A DNA stretch of 64,000 nucleotides, from NCBI RefSeq assembly GCF_011808225.1, contig NZ_SOYS01000004.1:248001-312000 (forward strand), read 5' to 3'. The notes beneath the pieces were generated by a model that saw nothing but the letters and a program-made list of their open reading frames with translations, was not told the origin of the DNA and ran no database searches. Of this stretch, positions 7,997 to 17,425 are shown piece by piece. The DNA is from Cedecea colo. GTDB lineage: Bacteria; Pseudomonadota; Gammaproteobacteria; Enterobacterales; Enterobacteriaceae. Numbering within the stretch: position 1 is the stretch's first letter; the number at the start of each line of letters is the position of its first letter. The translations under genes and the position numbers were made by a program.

Positions 7997-8020
7997 AAGG
8001 CTGCCGCAGCGGGCAGCCTT
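7997..8020. terminator. Bidirectional terminator, yjjA / gfrF
   Basis: AAGGCTGCC (7997-8005) and GGCAGCCTT (8012-8020) are perfect nine-base arms around GCAGCG, placed between convergent stops. An A-run lies before the hairpin, as expected for termination of the minus-strand operon. Confidence 0.8.
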
Positions 8021-8028
8021 GCTGACGC

Positions 8029-9039
8029 TTAATAATCAAACTGACGGTAGTAGCGCCGGATATCCAGACTGTGCCCCGTATAGTGCTCAAAGTGCGCGGC
8101 AAGCCTGTCCACCAGCAGGGTGGAAGCCACGCACGGCGCCAGTATCCAGCGGAACTCATCATCAATACCGCTGAGCTCGAACTCCCGAGGATCGATGACC
8201 ACGAGGTTATCCGTTATTTTTCCGGCAAAGGCTTCAACGCGATCGTCGAGCTGGCGGCACTTCCCTTCCCCTTTAATAAGAAACAGCGGGACGTCCTTTT
8301 CCAGCAGTTCCAGCGTGCCGTGGAAAAACTCAGCCGAACTCACCGATTTAGTGCGCTTCCACTGCATCTCTTCCAGAATACACATCGAGAACAGATACAC
8401 TTCGCCCCACATCTCCGCGCCGCCGATCCACATCATGTAATCCGCGCTATGGTAGCGGCTGGCAATTTCATCGGCGCGATCGTTAAACTGGCGTTTGGCC
8501 TGTAGCAGATTTTCCGGCAGCAGTTCAAGCTGGCTGGCAAAACGATCGTAACCGCTGAACTCGCCGTTAAGCGCAACCAGACGGAAGAACAGCCAGTAAA
8601 GCAGCATGTATTCATATTCCACGCCGTTTTTGTGCTGCATAGGGATATGCCAGGTCGCGGCTTCGGCCAGCGGTGAATCGGCGTTCTTAGTGATAGCCAC
8701 CACGCGAATGCCCTGCGCTTTACACCACTGCGCAATAGCCACAGACTCTTTAGTATCTCCCGATTTTGAAAGCGTAATCACCACCGAGTCTTGATTAAGC
8801 TTTTTATTGCCTTTGCAGATTAATTCTGCCGCCTGCTCGGTATATACCGGCAGCGCTGTCACCTCTTTAGCGAATTCCTGTATCGCCATCATCGGCGCCA
8901 GAGAACCGCCTACGGAGGCGAAAAATAGATTACTAAAACCTTCGGAATAAATATTCTCCGCAACCCGTTCAGCGATATTACGCGCAGAGATAATGTCACG
9001 AGCACTGGTCAGGTACTCGTCCTGATTAAAACCTAACAT
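8029..9039 (-). CDS. gfrF: Fructoselysine-6-phosphate deglycase (SIS domain)
   Basis: 336 residues with a double SIS fold (sugar isomerase). Phosphosugar-binding motifs are SVGGSLAPMMA and TLSKSGDTKESVAIA, followed by AEFFHGTLELLEKD and a C-terminal RRYYRQFDY that parallels E. coli FrlB (RRYYGGLVEY). It would split fructoselysine 6-phosphate into glucose 6-phosphate and lysine. AGGAG lies in the 21-base gap after gfrE. It is the last gene of the gfrABCDEF operon. The division of substrates between this enzyme and GfrE follows Salmonella. Confidence 0.85.
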   Translation of the reverse strand: MLGFNQDEYLTSARDIISARNIAERVAENIYSEGFSNLFFASVGGSLAPMMAIQEFAKEVTALPVYTEQAAELICKGNKKLNQDSVVITLSKSGDTKESVAIAQWCKAQGIRVVAITKNADSPLAEAATWHIPMQHKNGVEYEYMLLYWLFFRLVALNGEFSGYDRFASQLELLPENLLQAKRQFNDRADEIASRYHSADYMMWIGGAEMWGEVYLFSMCILEEMQWKRTKSVSSAEFFHGTLELLEKDVPLFLIKGEGKCRQLDDRVEAFAGKITDNLVVIDPREFELSGIDDEFRWILAPCVASTLLVDRLAAHFEHYTGHSLDIRRYYRQFDY

Positions 9040-9060
9040 AGCTATTCTCCTGAAAAGGAA

Positions 9061-10122
9061 TTAAATTTTACTTTTAAGCACTTTGTCGAAATCATCAAAA
9101 ATACGCACGCTTAAATCTATTCCTTTCGCTGCGGAAATATTAAAGGCCAGCAACTGGAAGGGAACGATTAATAATAAAGGCGCAAAGTTATGGGTTAACG
9201 GGAAATCTAACGCCAGCGTGTTTTCATCGTTATTCTCTGCCGCCAGGGTGACGGTAAAAACGGCATCAACAGCAGGCCGCATATAATCGCGTAATGCCGC
9301 GCTTCGCGCATGAGGCCGATCCTCAATAAAGAACAGCGTGTGGCTTGCATTGGCTTCAAGATACGGGCCATGCATATATGCCTCTAACTCGAAGCCGCCT
9401 GAAGGCAGACGAACGGTTTCCGTAAATTTGGTTTCGCACTCCTTCGCCACGCCTGTCAGCGCTCCATAGCCAATGGCGACAAAGCGTGATGCCTGGATAA
9501 AATGCTGCCGATGACGGATGATAAACGCATTGGTTTTATCGATGACGCCCGGTATCGCCTGTGCCGCGTCCTTCAGGCTTGCCAGCGATTCGGCCCGTTC
9601 GGCCTGCGTAACCAGCCCGCGGTTTTCGGCCACCATCAGCGCGATTAACAGCAGATTGAGCACCGTGGCGCTAAAGCCACGTGTCACGTAACCCACGCTT
9701 TCAAGGCCGGTATTAATATCCAGTATGCCATCCGCCTGCTTAGCCGCCGGGCTTGCGGGGCTGGAAGTCAGGCAAAAGACCGGAATACTCAGCGCCTGGA
9801 CCTTTTTCATGGCAGCCAGCGTGGACGAACTTTTCCCGCTCTGGGTTACCGCAATCACCATGTCCGTTGCCGGATCGACTCGTTCATAATAGGTGAAATT
9901 ATACGGCTCTTTAATATCGACCAGAATGCCAAAATGCTCTTCAAAATAATATCTGGCGCACAGCGCTGCGTTATAAGATGAACCCGTCGCCAGAATCATA
10001 ATTTTATTTACGGGTCTGGTTTCCAGATAAGCCTTAACTGGCGCAAGCTTTTGCTGGTACTCCTGCAATATAACCGTCAGCGCCTCTGACTCCTGCTCAA
10101 TATAATCCAACATGGTTGACAT
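9061..10122 (-). CDS. gfrE: Glucoselysine-6-phosphate deglycase (SIS domain)
   Basis: 353 residues from ATG 10122, chosen for GAGGGA six bases upstream; an earlier ATG at 10146 lacks such a site. It resembles the isomerase half of GlmS: ATGSSYNAALCARYYFEE, VIAVTQSGKSSSTLAAM, FTETVRLPSGGFELEAYMHGP and a C-terminal NISAAKGIDLSVRIFDDFDKVLKSKI-type tail. Known Salmonella GfrE releases lysine from glucoselysine 6-phosphate. It follows EIID with a 10-base gap. Confidence 0.85.
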   Translation of the reverse strand: MSTMLDYIEQESEALTVILQEYQQKLAPVKAYLETRPVNKIMILATGSSYNAALCARYYFEEHFGILVDIKEPYNFTYYERVDPATDMVIAVTQSGKSSSTLAAMKKVQALSIPVFCLTSSPASPAAKQADGILDINTGLESVGYVTRGFSATVLNLLLIALMVAENRGLVTQAERAESLASLKDAAQAIPGVIDKTNAFIIRHRQHFIQASRFVAIGYGALTGVAKECETKFTETVRLPSGGFELEAYMHGPYLEANASHTLFFIEDRPHARSAALRDYMRPAVDAVFTVTLAAENNDENTLALDFPLTHNFAPLLLIVPFQLLAFNISAAKGIDLSVRIFDDFDKVLKSKI

Positions 10123-10132
10123 AATTTTTCCC

Positions 10133-10981
10133 TCAGAATACCCCAAGCCATGAACCGACTATTCCCACCACGGCCATGCCGCCAAGAATGGCTAACGGCT
10201 TCACTTTTTTCCCCAGCAGCCAGTAGACGATACCGAAGCTCAGCAGGGGTAATAGCGCGGGCATAATGTCGTTGATGATGTCCTGCACATGGGTTTTCGC
10301 CTCCCCCGTCCCAAAGGTGACGGGAATAGTGATATCAATCATCGAGGCGGTCATGGCGCCCACCACCATCAGGCCGATTATCGACGCGCCGTAGGTCAGG
10401 CTTTCCATCATCCCGCTCTTCTGAATACGTTGCAGGACGCCGGTCCCCAGCACGTAGCCCCAGCGGGTAAACAGAAAACGCACCGCCAGATGCGGAATGT
10501 TAAACACCAGCAGGAAAAGGATCGGTCCGAGAATACTCCCTTTCAGCGCAAGGCTTGTGCCAATGCCCGTAGCAATCAGGCGCAACGTTCCCCAGAAGAA
10601 AGAGTCCCCAAGCCCTGCCAGCGGCCCCATCAGCGATGCCTTCACGCTGTCGACGGACGCCGCATCCATGCCCTTCGAACCGCTGTTTTTCTCTTCCATC
10701 GCCGCGGTAATGCCAAGGATCAGCGTGACGATATGCGGCGTAGTATTAAAGAACACCAGATGACGCTTGAGCGCGCAGGCCAGATCCTCTTTGCGGGTAT
10801 AGAGTTTTTTAAGCACCGGGATCATGGCGTAGACAAACGCCAGGTTCATCTGCCGCTCGTAGTTCCAGGAAAACTCCATCTGGAAAGAACGCCAGAACAC
10901 GCTCCGCAGCTCTTTATCCGTGATGCTGTTTGCGGTGTCCTCTACCACCTGAGTTTCCTCAGAAATCATCTTCATCGTCAT
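10133..10981 (-). CDS. gfrD: PTS EIID, mannose family (glucoselysine)
   Basis: 282 residues, a normal EIID length. Typical features are SVFWRSFQMEFSWNYERQMN at the start, HLVFFNTTPHIVTLILGI, SLMGPLAGLGDSFFWGTLR and a C-terminal membrane anchor. It forms the inner-membrane translocator with EIIC. The start overlaps the end of gfrC by 23 bases, with AAGGAG six bases before ATG 10981, so the overlap is real and translation is probably coupled. Confidence 0.92.
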   Translation of the reverse strand: MTMKMISEETQVVEDTANSITDKELRSVFWRSFQMEFSWNYERQMNLAFVYAMIPVLKKLYTRKEDLACALKRHLVFFNTTPHIVTLILGITAAMEEKNSGSKGMDAASVDSVKASLMGPLAGLGDSFFWGTLRLIATGIGTSLALKGSILGPILFLLVFNIPHLAVRFLFTRWGYVLGTGVLQRIQKSGMMESLTYGASIIGLMVVGAMTASMIDITIPVTFGTGEAKTHVQDIINDIMPALLPLLSFGIVYWLLGKKVKPLAILGGMAVVGIVGSWLGVF

Positions 10982-11738
10982 GCTGGACTCCTTGCGCCGC
11001 AGCCGGGCGGGGGGAATTAAATTGCGTTACGTTCACCATCACGACGGCCGTAATGGCACCCAAAATGGCGATACCGGTAACCGGGATTTTCAGATAGGCC
11101 ATCAGGACGAATCCCAGGAAGAAGTAAGGCGCGACCTTCTTGTTGATCAGCAGGCGAGCCAGCATGGCAAAGCCCAGCGCAGGAATGATGCCCGTGGCCA
11201 CGCTCAGCCCGTGCTTGATAAATTCCGGAATAGCGTCCAGCAGGCTCTTCACCGCGCCGCTGCCCACCATAAAGGAAACGGTCACTACGGTCGCCAGCAT
11301 CAGCGAAAGGCCAAAACCGGCAAGTAAATGCATCCGCTCAATGCCGCGCGTATCCGCCTGCTCGGCATAAGCATCCGCCTTCTGGTTCAGCGTCGGGATA
11401 AACAGCCCCAGATAGACGTTCTTCAGCACCAGCGTCAGCGTGGCTATCGGTAAGCCCAGCAGCAGCGCGGTTTCCGTTCCTGCGCCCGAGGTAATGGCAA
11501 AGGCCACGCCGAGGATCCCGCCGGTTACCACGTCCGGAGGAATGGATGCGCCTACGGAGAACGAGCCGATAAACGCCAGTTCAAGGGTCGCCCCCATCAC
11601 TACGCCAGTCTGCACGTCGCCTAATACCAGCCCGGTGAGAAAGCCGGTGACAATCGGGCGGGATATTAACGACGTGCCTAAGGCATATTCGGACTGGGCA
11701 ATAAACGCCACCAGGCCAAGCAATAATGCTTCTAACAT
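10959..11738 (-). CDS. gfrC: PTS EIIC, mannose family (glucoselysine)
   Basis: 259 residues from ATG 11738 (MLEALLLGLVAF) with GAGGGA upstream; earlier in-frame codons run back into gfrB. Mannose-type EIIC signatures are LGTSLISRPIVTGFLTGLVLGD, GATLELAFIGSFSVGASIPPD and GGILG. A charged tail (HDDEDDF) is encoded in the stretch that overlaps gfrD. It forms the sugar channel with GfrD and lies 13 bases after gfrB. Confidence 0.92.
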   Translation of the reverse strand: MLEALLLGLVAFIAQSEYALGTSLISRPIVTGFLTGLVLGDVQTGVVMGATLELAFIGSFSVGASIPPDVVTGGILGVAFAITSGAGTETALLLGLPIATLTLVLKNVYLGLFIPTLNQKADAYAEQADTRGIERMHLLAGFGLSLMLATVVTVSFMVGSGAVKSLLDAIPEFIKHGLSVATGIIPALGFAMLARLLINKKVAPYFFLGFVLMAYLKIPVTGIAILGAITAVVMVNVTQFNSPRPAAAQGVQHDDEDDF

Positions 11739-11751
11739 AATGCGTCCCTCA

Positions 11752-12225
11752 CTATTCAACACACTCGGTGAATAATAATTTCCTGTCGTTAGGCACCTGC
11801 CGGATTTCCACTTCCGTACCCGCTTTAACCAGTTCATTTAGCAAAGCGATTTCCTCAGGCAGGACGTTTATCGCTTTGGAAATATTCTGGCTCCCCTCTT
11901 TGGCTTTAATGCCGCCTAAATTAATACTTTTTATTTCCGGGATAGCGCTGGCCAGCCGCCAGGCGTCCTCAACCGATTCCACGACGATAAATAATTTATA
12001 TTTATCCGTTACCCCGCTCTTAATGGCGGCGATCGCATCAGCGATGTTTTTCATAACCAGTTTTACCGCTGGCGGTTTGGCCAGTTTGATAGTGGTTTTA
12101 CGCAGCTCATCCTCCATCACCGCATCGTTGGCGATCAAAATGCAGTCGGCGCCGATGTACTGCGTCCAGGAGAAAGCGACCTGGCCGTGAAGTAAGCGAT
12201 GGTCAACACGCAGAAGCGTTATCAT
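11752..12225 (-). CDS. gfrB: PTS EIIB, mannose family (glucoselysine)
   Basis: 157 residues. The phosphorylated histidine lies in the N-terminal signature LLRVDHRLLHGQV (His13). Other family stretches are CILIANDAVMED, ESVEDAWRLA and INLGGIKAKEGSQNISKA. It receives phosphate from GfrA and passes it to sugar entering through GfrCD. It is separated from gfrA by 15 bases in the same operon. Confidence 0.93.
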   Translation of the reverse strand: MITLLRVDHRLLHGQVAFSWTQYIGADCILIANDAVMEDELRKTTIKLAKPPAVKLVMKNIADAIAAIKSGVTDKYKLFIVVESVEDAWRLASAIPEIKSINLGGIKAKEGSQNISKAINVLPEEIALLNELVKAGTEVEIRQVPNDRKLLFTECVE

Positions 12226-12240
12226 TTTTATTATCCTCTG

Positions 12241-12663
12241 TTAAAAGTCTTTATCCGCAACCAGCGCCGCATCAAGCGTATGATTGCAGTACTGAATGCT
12301 CTCGCGGGCATTGGCCAGGGAGTCGCTGATCAGCGATATCGTCTCTTCATCCTGGGGCGCAATAAGCATTTCAACGATCAGCGGGAGATTAAGACCGGCA
12401 ATAAGATGGAAGCCGGGGCGATTAATAAAACGAATAAATTCGTTATTCACGCTGCCGGCAAAAATATCGGTTAATACCACCAGTTCATCCTGAACCGAAA
12501 ATGAAGCAACGAGATTATTGACCTGCTCGGTTAAATCCTCACCTTCATTAATATAAGCACATAAGGCATGGATATTATTTTGCTTACCCAGAATAAGCTC
12601 AACCGAATTGAGGATCCCGATAGCGAAAGTGCCGTGGCTGGCAAATATATAGTGTCGTTTCAT
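12241..12663 (-). CDS. gfrA: PTS EIIA, mannose family (glucoselysine)
   Basis: 140 residues from ATG 12663 (MKRHYIFASHGTFA), with His10 in the ASHG motif as phosphate acceptor. A longer in-frame version would begin inside the sigma-54 promoter at 12703-12718, so it is rejected. Later signatures are VVLTDIFAGSVNNEF and AGLNLPLIVEML. It takes phosphate from HPr and hands it to GfrB. It is the first gene of gfrABCDEF, and GAGGTCAGG lies just upstream. Confidence 0.93.
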   Translation of the reverse strand: MKRHYIFASHGTFAIGILNSVELILGKQNNIHALCAYINEGEDLTEQVNNLVASFSVQDELVVLTDIFAGSVNNEFIRFINRPGFHLIAGLNLPLIVEMLIAPQDEETISLISDSLANARESIQYCNHTLDAALVADKDF

Positions 12664-12702
12664 CCTGACCTCGCAATAAATTCCACCTGTTAAGGGAATA
12701 AT

Positions 12703-12718
12703 TGCAACCGCCATGCCA
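12703..12718 (-). promoter_or_regulatory. Sigma-54 promoter of gfrABCDEF
   Basis: On the minus strand TGGCATGGCGGTTGCA places GG (12717-12716) and GC (12705-12704) exactly ten bases apart, the required -24/-12 spacing. It lies 40 bases before gfrA and just after the gene for the sigma-54 activator GfrR. GfrR would act from sites further upstream, probably within the gfrR 3' end. Confidence 0.85.
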
Positions 12719-12767
12719 GAAATAGTGGCACAGCGGCAAGCAGGGGCGTCAGACGGGCGGGAACGCG

Positions 12768-15542
12768 CTAAAACTCTTGATCGTATTGAAGAAATTCAGT
12801 TTCTAAATGCAGAATATCGTGAATATAAAACAGCTCGGCTTCGGGGATTTTGACACTGTAGCTGGCCTCAATGACACTAAACGCCTCGCACAGCGCGGCG
12901 AGGTGTTTTCGTTGACACTGCGCGCGACGCCCCGCATAGCGCTGGATAGCAGCCTGGCGGATCAGACGTTCAATCAGGCAACTAACGTGGATGTAAAGCG
13001 CAACCTTACGGTCGTTGGGCACGGTGACGGCGGCCAGATGCTGATAGCGCGCCAGAAACTGCTCCACCTGATTAATCACCTTGCTGGTATCCAGAATAGT
13101 GACCGACTCAATTACCCGGCGCAAAGAGAAGTTCTTCACGATACGCTCGTTAATCAACGTTACGTTCCCGACGGTGGTAATCGCCCCAAACAGCGCCAGC
13201 AGCGTTTCGTTGCCCTGCCCGGAAATCAGCGTATCCAGCGAAATATAAGGCACGTCGGGTATATTGGGATCGAGCGTCCCGACCAGCGCCAGCACCTCAA
13301 AACGGGAAAAGATCGGCTCACGCCTTTTGTTTTCCGCCAGCGTATCGTACTCATAGGCCACCACCTCAATGCCCAGCTCCTGAGGAATGCTTGCTTTCAA
13401 CAGGCTGCTCAAATTGCTGGCGGCGCCAATCCCGGTGGCGCAGGTTGTGATAATCGCTTTCGGCTTGTTCAGCTCAGGCCAGACGATGTTATGCTCCACC
13501 GGCAAATCTGCGGCTATATCGCTGGCGATGGTTTCCAGATAGTCGCCCCGCAAAATGCGCTCCCCAACGTAAAGCGCCATGCGGGTTGAAACGTTGTTGA
13601 TAATGACCACCGGCATCGTGACCTTACGGCTGAAATACTGATGGATATCGTTAAGCGAGCCCATATCCACCAGAATCACCAGGCTGCTGGCCTGCGCGTT
13701 ACGCTCCACGTACTGCGTCACCTGCTGGGCGATGGCTTCAGGCGTGACGTCCAGCGGCATATCAAATGACTCATAGACGGTCTGCTTTAATAGCCGGTTT
13801 GCCACGTTCGCAATACTGCTGGCGGTGGCGTAACCGTGCGCCAGAATCACAGCTTTGGTGACCAACTGGCTGGTCTGTACGCCGGTTTTATTAAGCCAGA
13901 GCAGCAGCAGCACGCGATCCATCGCCTGAATACGTAAATCCAGCCTGCGGATGAGCGACGCCAGCACCTCCTCGCAAAACAGCGAAAGCAGCGGATATTT
14001 CTGCTCTAAAAAACGGTCCAGCTGTTTGCACAGTTCTGCATTCAACCGTGAAGGCTCGACGTTTGACCGGTGCACCAGATAATGCCCGATAGCGTAAATA
14101 CAGTTGCCGTTAAACTGAATGCCGTAGCTTTTCTCCAGCCGGTAAAACTCTTCGCGTACCTGGCTTGTCACCAGCAGCAGCATCTGCGAACTGGCCTTAT
14201 CCTGACTATCGAAAATAAGCCGGTCAAACAGGTTTTCAATTTCATTGCCGATACGCAGCTCGATGTCATCCCACGGATGCCGGGCGCTGCGGTACTTTTC
14301 AAACAGCGTCAGAACGTTGAGCTGAACGTCGTGAATAAGCATCCTCGCCGCATCCTGAGCCTGCAGCAGCCAAGGCAGGCTGGTATTTTCATCCAGCACG
14401 ATATCCTCGGTACGCTCAGTCGCGGCGTCGTTGAGCGCGGGCAGCTGCGCCACCACCGGCTCCGGTAAATCATGAATAGACACGCCCAGCGTCCGCCCGC
14501 CGCCCTGCTTCGCATACGCCGAAGCCACCACATACTTAACGACGTTTTTCAACTCGCCCACGTTGCCGCGGAAAACATAATGCGCAAGCACCGACAGCAG
14601 GCGCGGGCTGATGCTCAACCCAAGGCCAACCTTTTTTGCCTCCAGCCAGAAGAACTGGAGGATCAGCGCTTCCTTCTCTTTGCGGCTGCGGTTTTCCAGG
14701 TCCGGCAGCATCACCTGAATAGGAATACGGCGGATAAAGGTGGTCAGAAACGTGCTGTGAATATCCTCGGTGGTAGCGAAAATCAGCCGCACGGAAACCC
14801 GATGCCCGCTGGCGGTTTCGCCCAGACGGTAGATTTCGCCCCGGTCAAGCCAGGTGAAGAGCTTTTCCTGCCCTTCGGCATGCAGGCGATGCACCTCATC
14901 AAGAAATAAGATGCCGCCGTCCGCCGCCTCGAAGGCCCCGGCTTTATCGGTGCTGGCCCCGGTAAATGCTCCTTTGACATAGCCAAACAGGTTGCCCGCC
15001 AGCAATTCCGGGTTGCTGGCGTACTGCGCGCAGTTAAAGGTGACGAACGGCGCGCCGGCGTCAATCAGCCCGTGTGCAATGGCATATTCATGCATCAGCT
15101 GCGCCAGATAGCTTTTTCCGGTGCCGCTGTCGCCGGTAATCAACAGCGGCAGGCCGCCGTCAGGATAAAACAGCGCGGTTTTAAGCTGCTCAATGGGCTT
15201 TTTCAGCGAGCCCTCATGGCCTATCAGCAATGAAAAATGGTCCCGCTGCTCGCGGCCGCCGTCATTTTCCGCCAGTAGCTCATCAATGCTGGCAAACTCC
15301 GTGCGCGAAAGCCGGTAGAACTGCTGTTCGAAGCTCGCCTTATGCAGGAAATAGACGGGACGAGTATTGATTTTTATCAGCACGCCCTGCGCCACCAGCT
15401 GGTTAAGGTAATGGCTGGCGGTATTTCGCTGTAAGCCAAAGCGCTGCGCAAGATGGCTGGCGGTAAAAATCTCGCTGACGTCGTGTGGATCGAAAAAGTC
15501 GGTCTGGTTAATGAGGAAGGTGAGCAAATCGTCTTTACGCAT
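12768..15542 (-). CDS. gfrR: GfrR, LevR-type sigma-54 activator with PTS domains
   Basis: 924 residues. In order: an N-terminal winged helix (AQRFGLQRNTASHYLNQL), an AAA+ domain at about 100-330 (GDSGTGKS Walker A, YVKGAFTGAS sigma-54 contact loop, GGILFLDE Walker B), a PRD domain (~430-560, with YAIGHYLVHRSN), an EIIA-Man-like domain (~570-690), an EIIB-like domain (IITTCATGIGAAS) and a C-terminal second PRD. Phosphorylation of the PRDs by PTS proteins tunes such activators. It is transcribed in the same direction as gfrA from its own upstream promoter and drives the -24/-12 promoter there. Confidence 0.9.
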   Translation of the reverse strand: MRKDDLLTFLINQTDFFDPHDVSEIFTASHLAQRFGLQRNTASHYLNQLVAQGVLIKINTRPVYFLHKASFEQQFYRLSRTEFASIDELLAENDGGREQRDHFSLLIGHEGSLKKPIEQLKTALFYPDGGLPLLITGDSGTGKSYLAQLMHEYAIAHGLIDAGAPFVTFNCAQYASNPELLAGNLFGYVKGAFTGASTDKAGAFEAADGGILFLDEVHRLHAEGQEKLFTWLDRGEIYRLGETASGHRVSVRLIFATTEDIHSTFLTTFIRRIPIQVMLPDLENRSRKEKEALILQFFWLEAKKVGLGLSISPRLLSVLAHYVFRGNVGELKNVVKYVVASAYAKQGGGRTLGVSIHDLPEPVVAQLPALNDAATERTEDIVLDENTSLPWLLQAQDAARMLIHDVQLNVLTLFEKYRSARHPWDDIELRIGNEIENLFDRLIFDSQDKASSQMLLLVTSQVREEFYRLEKSYGIQFNGNCIYAIGHYLVHRSNVEPSRLNAELCKQLDRFLEQKYPLLSLFCEEVLASLIRRLDLRIQAMDRVLLLLWLNKTGVQTSQLVTKAVILAHGYATASSIANVANRLLKQTVYESFDMPLDVTPEAIAQQVTQYVERNAQASSLVILVDMGSLNDIHQYFSRKVTMPVVIINNVSTRMALYVGERILRGDYLETIASDIAADLPVEHNIVWPELNKPKAIITTCATGIGAASNLSSLLKASIPQELGIEVVAYEYDTLAENKRREPIFSRFEVLALVGTLDPNIPDVPYISLDTLISGQGNETLLALFGAITTVGNVTLINERIVKNFSLRRVIESVTILDTSKVINQVEQFLARYQHLAAVTVPNDRKVALYIHVSCLIERLIRQAAIQRYAGRRAQCQRKHLAALCEAFSVIEASYSVKIPEAELFYIHDILHLETEFLQYDQEF

Positions 15543-15631
15543 GAAGCAATCCTTTCACAGCAGTGGGCGCAGCAGGCCCTATGATGCCGTGAAAGCCTGC
15601 ACCGCAGACGATAACGCCGGGAAGGATTTTT

Positions 15632-15661
15632 GCTTTTGTGGGCGGCAGCACAAAAGCTGCC
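15632..15661. terminator. Overlapping hairpins after the DeoR gene
   Basis: Two mutually exclusive hairpins share bases. One is GCTTTTGTG (15632-15640) with CACAAAAGC (15649-15657). The other is GGCAGC (15644-15649) with GCTGCC (15656-15661). They sit just beyond the DeoR stop and before gfrR's promoter region. Termination of the minus-strand operon is likely, though a clean T tail is missing. Confidence 0.4.
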
Positions 15662-15671
15662 GGTATTAAGG

Positions 15672-16430
15672 TTACGCCAGCAGCAGGCGAATACCCAGTT
15701 CGCTCAGGCGCTTTACGTCCTGTTCGGGCAACGCTTTGTCGCTGACGATATGGGTAAAGGCGCTAAGCGGCGCGATGCAGAACAGCGAGTGATGATGATA
15801 TTTGGAACTGTCGGCAATAAGGATTTTTTTGCGGGCGTTAGCGATAATATCCTGCTTGATCGCCGCTTTCTCTTCGGTCGGGGTCGTAACGCCCTTCTCC
15901 AGGCTCCACGAGTTACAGCTCATAAACGCCACGTCAGGATGAATAGCCCGCAGCAAACTTCTGCCGTGTTCACCCACGCAGGACTGGCTGCTGTCATCGA
16001 TGCGTCCGCCGATAATGGTCACTTCAATCTGGCGAAACTCAGACAGGAACAGCGCAATGTGCAAATCCGCCGTAAACACGCGCAGCGGAAGATGAACCAG
16101 GCTACGCGCCAGCTCCAGCGCCGTCGTCCCGGCGTCCAGCACAACTGAATCCCCGGAAGAGACGAGCGATGCGGCTTCACGGGCAATCGCCTGTTTTTGT
16201 TTGAGATTACGCTGCTGCTTTTCAAAGGTGGTGGGCTGGATGGGCACAAAATGTTTAAGCGCAACGCCGCCGTGGCTACGGCTGATGACGCCCTGTTCGT
16301 CCAGCTTTATCAAATCGCGACGAATCGTTGCCGGGGAAGCGTCTACCGCCTCAACAAGTTGCTCCACTGTCACCAGATTATGGCTTTTCAACACCGCCAT
16401 AATCTGGTCAAGACGATAATTACTCTTCAT
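15672..16430 (-). CDS. DeoR-family transcriptional repressor
   Basis: 252 residues. The N-terminal helix-turn-helix of the DeoR family is clear ([43 protein letters not shown]). The C-terminal sugar-phosphate sensing domain has [23 protein letters not shown] and [10 protein letters not shown]. It is the last gene of the kdgT-dtnK-pdxA2 operon, 11 bases after pdxA2, and most likely represses that operon. A phosphorylated sugar acid made by DtnK would be a natural inducer, which is inference. Confidence 0.9.
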   Translation of the reverse strand: MKSNYRLDQIMAVLKSHNLVTVEQLVEAVDASPATIRRDLIKLDEQGVISRSHGGVALKHFVPIQPTTFEKQQRNLKQKQAIAREAASLVSSGDSVVLDAGTTALELARSLVHLPLRVFTADLHIALFLSEFRQIEVTIIGGRIDDSSQSCVGEHGRSLLRAIHPDVAFMSCNSWSLEKGVTTPTEEKAAIKQDIIANARKKILIADSSKYHHHSLFCIAPLSAFTHIVSDKALPEQDVKRLSELGIRLLLA

Positions 16431-16441
16431 TTTTGGTGAGA

Positions 16442-17425
16442 TTACGCCAGTTGCATTGCGAGTTTAATCGAGACCTCCATGCTCGCAGATTTAGCTTTTC
16501 CTTGCCAGGCAATATCAAAAGCGGTGCCGTGATCCGCCGAAGTACGGATAAAAGGCAGACCGGCGGTAATGTTTACGCCATCGTAAAAGCCCAATAGCTT
16601 AAGCGGGATATGCCCCTGATCGTGATACATAGCGACCACCATGTCGTACTGCCCTTCATAGGTCTGCAAAAAGACCGTGTCTGGAGGACAAGGGCCGAAC
16701 ACCGTTAAACCCTGCGCTTTCGCCGCGTTGATGGCGGGCGTGACGATATTAATTTCCTCATCCCCAAACAGCCCGTTTTCTCCGGCGTGAGGATTTACCC
16801 CCGCAACGGCAATACGCGGCGCGGCATAACCCACGCGCCTGAGAAACTTATCGGCAATCCCGATGACCGTTTCAATGCGAGCCTGGTTAAGCGTATCGAG
16901 GAACTTGCGCAGCGCAATATGGGTGGAGACATGGATCACTTTGAGTTTATCCGTGTACAACACCATCGCGTAGTCTTTGCTGTTGGTCAGCTTCGCCAAC
17001 AGTTCCGTATGCCCCGGATACATATGGCCCGCGGTGTGCAGAGCTTCCTTATTCAACGGCGCCGTAGCAATAGCGTGCACCTCGCCAGCCATCGCCAGCT
17101 CAGTGGCTCTTTTCACACAACGGTAGGCCAGATCCCCCGCCTGCGCCTGCACTTTGCCAGGCACCAGGGCTTGCGGCCGTTCGAGCGGCTCATCAAGTAC
17201 GTTGATAACGCCACGCGCAAAACGCGCCTGCGAAACCTGAGTGATGGGGCGTAAATCCACCTCGGGAACCAGGCCTTGCTGGCAAACGTGCCGCAGGGTT
17301 TCCAGGCAGCCAATAACCACCGCCGGCGCGCCATGCAGTTCATCCGCCAGCAGCGCTTTGATAATGATTTCCGGCCCAATTCCCGCCGGATCGCCCATCG
17401 TTACCGCGATTGTTTTAGTGGTCAC
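16442..17425 (-). CDS. pdxA2: PdxA2, 4-phosphothreonate dehydrogenase
   Basis: 327 residues from GTG 17425 ([19 protein letters not shown]). The start lies inside the end of dtnK with GAGGAG upstream; longer in-frame starts run far into dtnK. It is a PdxA-family oxidoreductase with metal-binding histidines ([33 protein letters not shown]). In threonate operons PdxA2 oxidises and decarboxylates 4-phospho-threonate to dihydroxyacetone phosphate. The context with dtnK favours this over pyridoxine synthesis. Confidence 0.87.
   Translation of the reverse strand: MTTKTIAVTMGDPAGIGPEIIIKALLADELHGAPAVVIGCLETLRHVCQQGLVPEVDLRPITQVSQARFARGVINVLDEPLERPQALVPGKVQAQAGDLAYRCVKRATELAMAGEVHAIATAPLNKEALHTAGHMYPGHTELLAKLTNSKDYAMVLYTDKLKVIHVSTHIALRKFLDTLNQARIETVIGIADKFLRRVGYAAPRIAVAGVNPHAGENGLFGDEEINIVTPAINAAKAQGLTVFGPCPPDTVFLQTYEGQYDMVVAMYHDQGHIPLKLLGFYDGVNITAGLPFIRTSADHGTAFDIAWQGKAKSASMEVSIKLAMQLA

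Noticed and set aside
12664-12714. Longer EIIA (gfrA) starting at ATG 12714
   Set aside because: That ATG lies within the -24/-12 promoter, and EIIA domains of this family start directly at the MKRHYIF-type strand.
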